A stretch of 64,000 bases of DNA, taken from contig NZ_JACSPO010000011.1 in NCBI RefSeq assembly GCF_014837105.1, positions 30,907 through 94,906 on the forward strand. Direction: 5' to 3'. Origin of the DNA: Oceanitalea stevensii. GTDB taxonomy: Bacteria > Actinomycetota > Actinomycetes > Actinomycetales > Actinomycetaceae. Under the pieces are notes generated by a model. That model ran no database searches. It was not told where the DNA came from and saw only the letters and a program-made list of their open reading frames with translations. Each line of letters starts with the position of its first letter. Position 1 is the first letter of the stretch. A program made the translations under genes and the position numbers. Positions 60,428 to 64,000 of the stretch are shown in pieces.

Positions 60428-61477
60428 TCAGGGCAGGGGGGCGGGTTCCGGCTCGTGGGCGGCGACGGCGGCGGCGACGGCGGCTGCCACGCGGCGGTCC
60501 TCGGCCTGGCGGCGGCGGCGCGCACGCAACCGGCTGAGCACGACGGCGCCGACGACGACGGCGAGGCCCGCGAGCACCGACCACGGCACGGTCCACAGCG
60601 CAAAGTCCTCGCGCACCAGCGGCTGCTCGCTCTCCTCCCCCACGGGGGCACCGTCGACGGCGACCGTCCCGGTCGTGCGGAGCATCGGCCACACGTCCTG
60701 GAGCTCGACCGTGCGCTCGAAGCTGCTGCCGGGCAGCATCTCCTCGACGTCGACGCTCACCGAGCTGCGCCCGCCCAGCCCGAGGAGTCCTGCGAAGCTC
60801 ACCGTCTGCGTGCCGCTGAGGCGGACGTTGCCGGTGTTCTCCAGGGTGAAGGTGACGGTGGCGTCACCGGGCTGCCACGGCAGCCACGACCCGCGGTGGT
60901 CGACCTCGACGTCACTGATCCCGAGCGCCGGGCGCAGCTCGCCGCCCACGCGCAGGAGGAGGCGCGAGCCGAGGCGGCGGTCCACCTGGACCCCGTCCCC
61001 GTTGTCGGCGGGACCGAGCGAGGTGACGATGCCACCGGCGTAGTCCCCGGGGGTGGCGTTCGGCGGGACGGTGAGGCGGAAGTCGATCGCGACGGCCTCG
61101 CCGGCACCGACCGTCACCTCGTCGGCGGCCATGGACACCCACTGGCCGACGTGCTCGGACTCCTCACCGGCGGGCAGGAGGTCGAGCTGGGCGGCCTCGT
61201 TGAGGAAGCCGTCGGCGGCGTAGACGGCGAAGGTGAGCTGCCGGTCGGAGTAGTTCGACACGACGATCGCGTCGTCCACGGTCTGCCCCGGGGCGAGCTC
61301 GTACTGGTAGTTGGGCCGGCTCTGGCCGTTGGCGTTGTCGGCCGTCTGGACGCTCCACGTCACCTCGTCGGGCTCCGTGGCGGCGGTGGCCGGCAGGGCC
61401 CACCCGACGAGGGTGGCGCCGACGAGGGTGAGCGCCGTCAGCAGGGCGGCTGCGGCGCGGCGGGCAGGAGTGTCCAT
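60428..61477 (-). CDS. DUF916-type membrane protein (WxL partner)
   Basis: The 349-residue secreted membrane protein has a signal peptide (LLTALTLVGATLVGWALPAT), an N-terminal DUF916-like domain (WSVQTADNANGQSRPNYQYE, APGQTVDDAIVVSNYSDRQL, VPPNATPGDYAGGIVTSLGP) and an Ig-like domain. A C-terminal transmembrane helix (SVLAGLAVVVGAVVLSRLRA) and basic tail follow. In Firmicutes DUF916/DUF3324 proteins assist WxL surface proteins bound to peptidoglycan. The WxL-like gene just upstream in the operon supports the pairing. ATG at 61477 with AAGGA. Confidence 0.82.
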   Translation of the reverse strand: MDTPARRAAAALLTALTLVGATLVGWALPATAATEPDEVTWSVQTADNANGQSRPNYQYELAPGQTVDDAIVVSNYSDRQLTFAVYAADGFLNEAAQLDLLPAGEESEHVGQWVSMAADEVTVGAGEAVAIDFRLTVPPNATPGDYAGGIVTSLGPADNGDGVQVDRRLGSRLLLRVGGELRPALGISDVEVDHRGSWLPWQPGDATVTFTLENTGNVRLSGTQTVSFAGLLGLGGRSSVSVDVEEMLPGSSFERTVELQDVWPMLRTTGTVAVDGAPVGEESEQPLVREDFALWTVPWSVLAGLAVVVGAVVLSRLRARRRRQAEDRRVAAAVAAAVAAHEPEPAPLP

Positions 61478-61498
61478 GGCAGATGTCCTTCGGTGGGT

Positions 61499-61538
61499 GG
61501 TGCCGCCCGTCCCGCGGGCGGTCGGGACGGGCGGCACC
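61499..61538 (-). terminator. Strong stem-loop between WxL-like and DUF916 genes
   Basis: GGTGCCGCCCGTCCC (61499-61513) pairs perfectly with GGGACGGGCGGCACC (61524-61538): a 15-bp stem with a 10-base loop. It lies eight bases after the WxL-like stop on the transcript. There is no T tract, so it may be partial, giving less DUF916 transcript or protecting the upstream mRNA end. Confidence 0.65.
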
Positions 61539-61546
61539 GGTCTGGG

Positions 61547-62827
61547 TCAGCTGAGCGCGGTCAGCGTCAGCGTCGCGTTGTACGTGCCGGACTCGACGGA
61601 CACCGGGAGCTTGAGCTCGAGGTCGGCGCCCAGGAGGGCCGACCCGCGCTCGTGACCGGCGTCCGCGCTGCCGAGCGTGCGGGAGACGGACAGGCCCTCT
61701 CCCTCGTCGAAGCCGGAGGCGACGTGCGGGCCGGCGACGGCGCCGCCGTCGTTCTCCAGCACCTGCGGCGTCCAGCCGAGGTACTTGCCCGACACGGTCT
61801 CATCACCGGCGCGGAAGTCCGAGACCTGACCCGAGATCGACCACTGCGGGGCGTCGATGCGGGTGTCGGTCACGCGGACCGGGTTGAGCGTGCCGTCGGC
61901 CGCGAAGTGGTCACCGTTCTCCACCGCGACACCGAGGTCGACGAGGTTGCTCGTCGAGTCGATCGTCCAGATGAACTCACCGGCGTCGGGCTCGGGCACG
62001 ACGACGACGACGGACTGGTCGCCGTCGGCGGGACCGGCCGCCGGAGCGGAACCGGTGTAGTCGCCGTCGACGGCACCCGCGGTGTTGCCGGGACCGAAGT
62101 TCGCGGCCGGGTCGTTGCCGTCGAGGACGACGGTGCCGAGCACGGTCGTGCCCGCGACCTGGAGGTTGGCGGTGTTGCCGGAGAGCGTGAGGTCGCCGCC
62201 CACCGTGTTGCCCCACTGGTCCGCGCCGCCGTCGGCGGTGGCGCCGATGAGGACGTCTCGGGAGCTGCCGCTGACGACGACGCTGCCGGTGACGACCGTG
62301 CCGGCGAGGGACACTCCCCAGCCGCTGCCGTCGATGGACAGGTCGCCCTCGATGCCCGTGCGCAGGACGTCGACGTAGTTGGCGGCGAGCGTCGACACGG
62401 AGCCCGCGACCGAGCTGTCGTTGATCTCGACGTCGATGCCACCGGCCTCGACGTTCCCGCCGACCGCGAGGTCGTTGAGGTAGAGGAAGCCGCCGCGCAG
62501 CCCCTCGGAGTAGGACACGACGTCGCCGCTGACGGACGTGCCGTCGAGGGAGATGCCGTAGGTGTCGATACCGATGACGTCGCCGTCGACGGTGACCGAG
62601 GTGGCGTCGAGCCAGCCGTCGGCGCCGACGGTGATGCTGCCGTTGACGGTGGCCCCGCCGAGGACGCAGGTGGCGCCGTCGGGGACGACGAGGTCACCGG
62701 TGATGGTGGCGTCGCCGAGGTCGTCGGTGCAGTCGGTCGTGGCCGCGCTCGCCGACGGGGCGGCGATCGCGACGAGAGCCGCGGCCGCGATCGCGGCGGT
62801 CGGCGTCTTCCAGTGCTTGAGGATCAT
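61547..62827 (-). CDS. WxL-like secreted surface protein
   Basis: The 426-residue secreted protein has a signal peptide (TAAIAAAALVAIAAPSASAA) and an N-terminal repeated beta-solenoid-like region. Short strands recur (DATITGDLVVPDGATCVLGG, ATVNGSITVGADGWLDATSV, GVSLAGTVVTGSVVVSGSSR), with two Cys that may form a disulfide. The C-terminal part resembles a WxL domain: NPVRVTDTRIDAPQWSISGQ, YLGWTPQVLENDGG and ending YNATLTLTALS. It probably attaches non-covalently to peptidoglycan, with the DUF916 protein as partner. ATG at 62827 follows GAAGGAGAGA. Confidence 0.8.
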   Translation of the reverse strand: MILKHWKTPTAAIAAAALVAIAAPSASAATTDCTDDLGDATITGDLVVPDGATCVLGGATVNGSITVGADGWLDATSVTVDGDVIGIDTYGISLDGTSVSGDVVSYSEGLRGGFLYLNDLAVGGNVEAGGIDVEINDSSVAGSVSTLAANYVDVLRTGIEGDLSIDGSGWGVSLAGTVVTGSVVVSGSSRDVLIGATADGGADQWGNTVGGDLTLSGNTANLQVAGTTVLGTVVLDGNDPAANFGPGNTAGAVDGDYTGSAPAAGPADGDQSVVVVVPEPDAGEFIWTIDSTSNLVDLGVAVENGDHFAADGTLNPVRVTDTRIDAPQWSISGQVSDFRAGDETVSGKYLGWTPQVLENDGGAVAGPHVASGFDEGEGLSVSRTLGSADAGHERGSALLGADLELKLPVSVESGTYNATLTLTALS

Positions 62828-62843
62828 GTCAGGTCTCTCCTTC

Positions 62844-63857
62844 TCAGCCGCGGAGGGCGGCGATGGCTTCGTAGCTGCGGGCGGCGTTGCCCAGCGAGTC
62901 GCGCTCGTACCCGGGCGCCGGGTTGGTGGAGGCGTCGTCCTGCTCCCAGAGGCCGAAGCGCTGGCCGCGGTCGCGGGTGGCGGACAGGAACTCCTGGAAG
63001 TTGATGTCACCGACCCCGAACTCGACGTAGTTGTACCCGTTGCCGACCTCGGGGTTGACCTTTCCGTCCTTGAGGTGGAGGAGCGGGAAGCGGCGCGGGT
63101 TGGCGTTGATGTAGTCGATGGGGCGGAACCCGGGGTACTGGTGGGCACCGACGTGGGCCCAGAAGACGTCCATCTGGAGGTAGACCCAGTCGGGGTTGGT
63201 GTTGTCCATGAAGAAGTCGTAGCGGCGGGTGTCGGGCGCGTCGCTGAGGAAGCCGAACTCGCCCGCGTGGTTGTGCGCGTACAGCTTGATGCCGCGGGCC
63301 TTGGCCTTCTCGCCCATGAGGTTCCAGTTGTCGGCGGCCTGGCCCCACCCGGCGACGGTGTTGTTGTTCGTGACGGCGCCACCCTGGCCGAGGTGCGGCA
63401 TGCCGAGGGTCTCGGCGATGTCGAGCTGCGCGTCGATGTTCGAGGGGTTGAGGTTGACGTGGGCACCCACGGCCCGCAGGCCGTTGTCGTCGAGGAGCTG
63501 ACGGATCTCCGCGGGGGTGATCGCGCCGGCGCCGCCCTGCGTGTAGCCGGCGAACTCGATCTCCGAGTAGCCGATCGCGGAAAGCTCCTCGAAGAGCGTC
63601 CGGAAGCCGATGCTGTTGGCGCCGCTCAGCTTGTCGCGGACGCTGTACAGGATGATGCCGAGCTTGTTCAGCGGGACGAGGCGGTTGCGGCCGCCGGAGG
63701 GTGCGGCTCCGGGGATGGAGCCGACGGCGGCACCGGCGGTGGTGCCGACCGCGGCACCGAGACCGACGGCCACGGACGAGGCCGCCAGCGCCTTGAGCAT
63801 GCTGCGGCGGCTCATCGGCCGGTTGGGGATGGTGGGGTGGGCGTGGTCGTGACTCAT
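62844..63857 (-). CDS. Tat-exported sugar phosphate isomerase/epimerase-like TIM barrel
   Basis: The 337-residue protein has a twin-arginine signal (SRRSMLKALAASSVAVGLGA) and a xylose-isomerase-like TIM barrel: LGIILYSVRDKLSGANSIGF, YSEIEFAGYTQGGAGAITPA, GAHVNLNPSNIDAQLDIAET, KLYAHNHAGEFGFL, YLQMDVFWAHVGAH and FPLLHLKDGKVNPEVGNG hold the metal-binding Glu, His and Asp residues. Exported members of this family act on sugars, often as keto-sugar or inositol isomerases; the substrate here is unknown. ATG at 63857. It is 17 bases upstream of the WxL-like gene, so it may share that transcript. Confidence 0.88.
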   Translation of the reverse strand: MSHDHAHPTIPNRPMSRRSMLKALAASSVAVGLGAAVGTTAGAAVGSIPGAAPSGGRNRLVPLNKLGIILYSVRDKLSGANSIGFRTLFEELSAIGYSEIEFAGYTQGGAGAITPAEIRQLLDDNGLRAVGAHVNLNPSNIDAQLDIAETLGMPHLGQGGAVTNNNTVAGWGQAADNWNLMGEKAKARGIKLYAHNHAGEFGFLSDAPDTRRYDFFMDNTNPDWVYLQMDVFWAHVGAHQYPGFRPIDYINANPRRFPLLHLKDGKVNPEVGNGYNYVEFGVGDINFQEFLSATRDRGQRFGLWEQDDASTNPAPGYERDSLGNAARSYEAIAALRG

Positions 63858-63885
63858 GACTCTCCTTCGAGTGGGTGTGCGGGGC

Positions 63886-63914
63886 CCGCCCGCGGGCGGC
63901 CCGCCCCCCCCCCC
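63886..63914. repeat. GC palindrome and C11 run at the window end
   Basis: CCGCCCGCGGGCGG (63886-63899) is a perfect 14-bp palindrome. An eleven-base C run (63904-63914) and GGGG follow. The 143-bp end segment has no gene visible. It resembles the G17-C13 block at 6636 and may share its origin or be a sequencing problem. Confidence 0.6.
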
Positions 63915-64000
63915 GGGGCGGCGGGGCCTTCGTGCGTCTGTGCCTGCCCTCGTCTGGTACGCACGTCCGCACCGCTCGACGCACCTGCCACACGCCGCTG

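Overview
This is a 64 kb chromosomal stretch from a high-GC Gram-positive actinobacterium. The base composition, many GTG starts, tightly overlapping genes, the DUF222/HNH endonuclease, the HAAS/PadR pair, the YqeB-family protein and the fused OleB-OleC all fit. An order such as Micrococcales is plausible, but I cannot fix a genus. I saw no rRNA, tRNA, CRISPR array, transposase or prophage capsid/terminase genes.

Layout, left third (1-28.6 kb). A LacI-type regulator cut by the window edge is divergent from larE-larB (nickel-pincer cofactor genes). These are followed by a TRAP transporter with two tandem paralogous binding proteins (dctP1, dctP2, dctQ, dctM). Matching GGCAAC-rich sites lie before larE and before dctP2, which suggests one regulon. 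Next come nhaA, small membrane proteins, an amidohydrolase, a GST-like (glutathionyl/mycothiolyl hydroquinone reductase) protein, a PadR/HAAS pair, a CWB2-like lipoprotein, a thioredoxin-like protein and an AlkZ-like winged-helix protein. A CDF metal exporter is divergent from an NmtR-like ArsR sensor, and a MarR regulator is divergent from an ABC exporter across a near-perfect palindrome. A HAD phosphatase and an aldo/keto reductase precede oleD, oleBC (fused) and oleA, the long-chain olefin pathway. A DUF4282-type protein and deoD close this part.

Middle and right (28.7-60.2 kb): a complete-looking extracellular contractile injection system (eCIS, Afp/PVC/Streptomyces-CIS type). The minus-strand block encodes, in transcription order, a 2108-residue exported beta-propeller/DUF11 protein, an Afp16-like DUF4255 protein, an Afp15-like AAA ATPase, a DUF4157 eCIS-core protein, sheath, tube 1, a tail assembly protein, a DUF6760 protein and a 1295-residue Pro/Ala-rich disordered protein. 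It continues with tube 2, LysM hub, VgrG spike, gp25, baseplate J, tail protein I and a zinc-ribbon/transmembrane/discoidin-like protein. The PAAR tip and a transmembrane 'hydrolytic' protein lie on the plus strand, divergent from a LuxR regulator. A large MalT/AfsR-like regulator converges on the other end. An identical 14-mer upstream of the sheath gene and the 2108-residue gene may be a shared promoter element. No classical tape-measure protein or tail fibre is recognisable.

Right end (60.4-64 kb): a DUF916 membrane protein and a WxL-like secreted protein, separated by a 15-bp perfect stem, then a Tat-exported xylose-isomerase-like TIM-barrel protein.

Most worth following up: the eCIS with its unusual accessory proteins (disordered VQR/VSR-motif protein, exported propeller protein, two possible membrane anchors), the shared upstream 14-mer, and a dispersed repeat that recurs in intergenic DNA and in frame inside the OleB-OleC linker.
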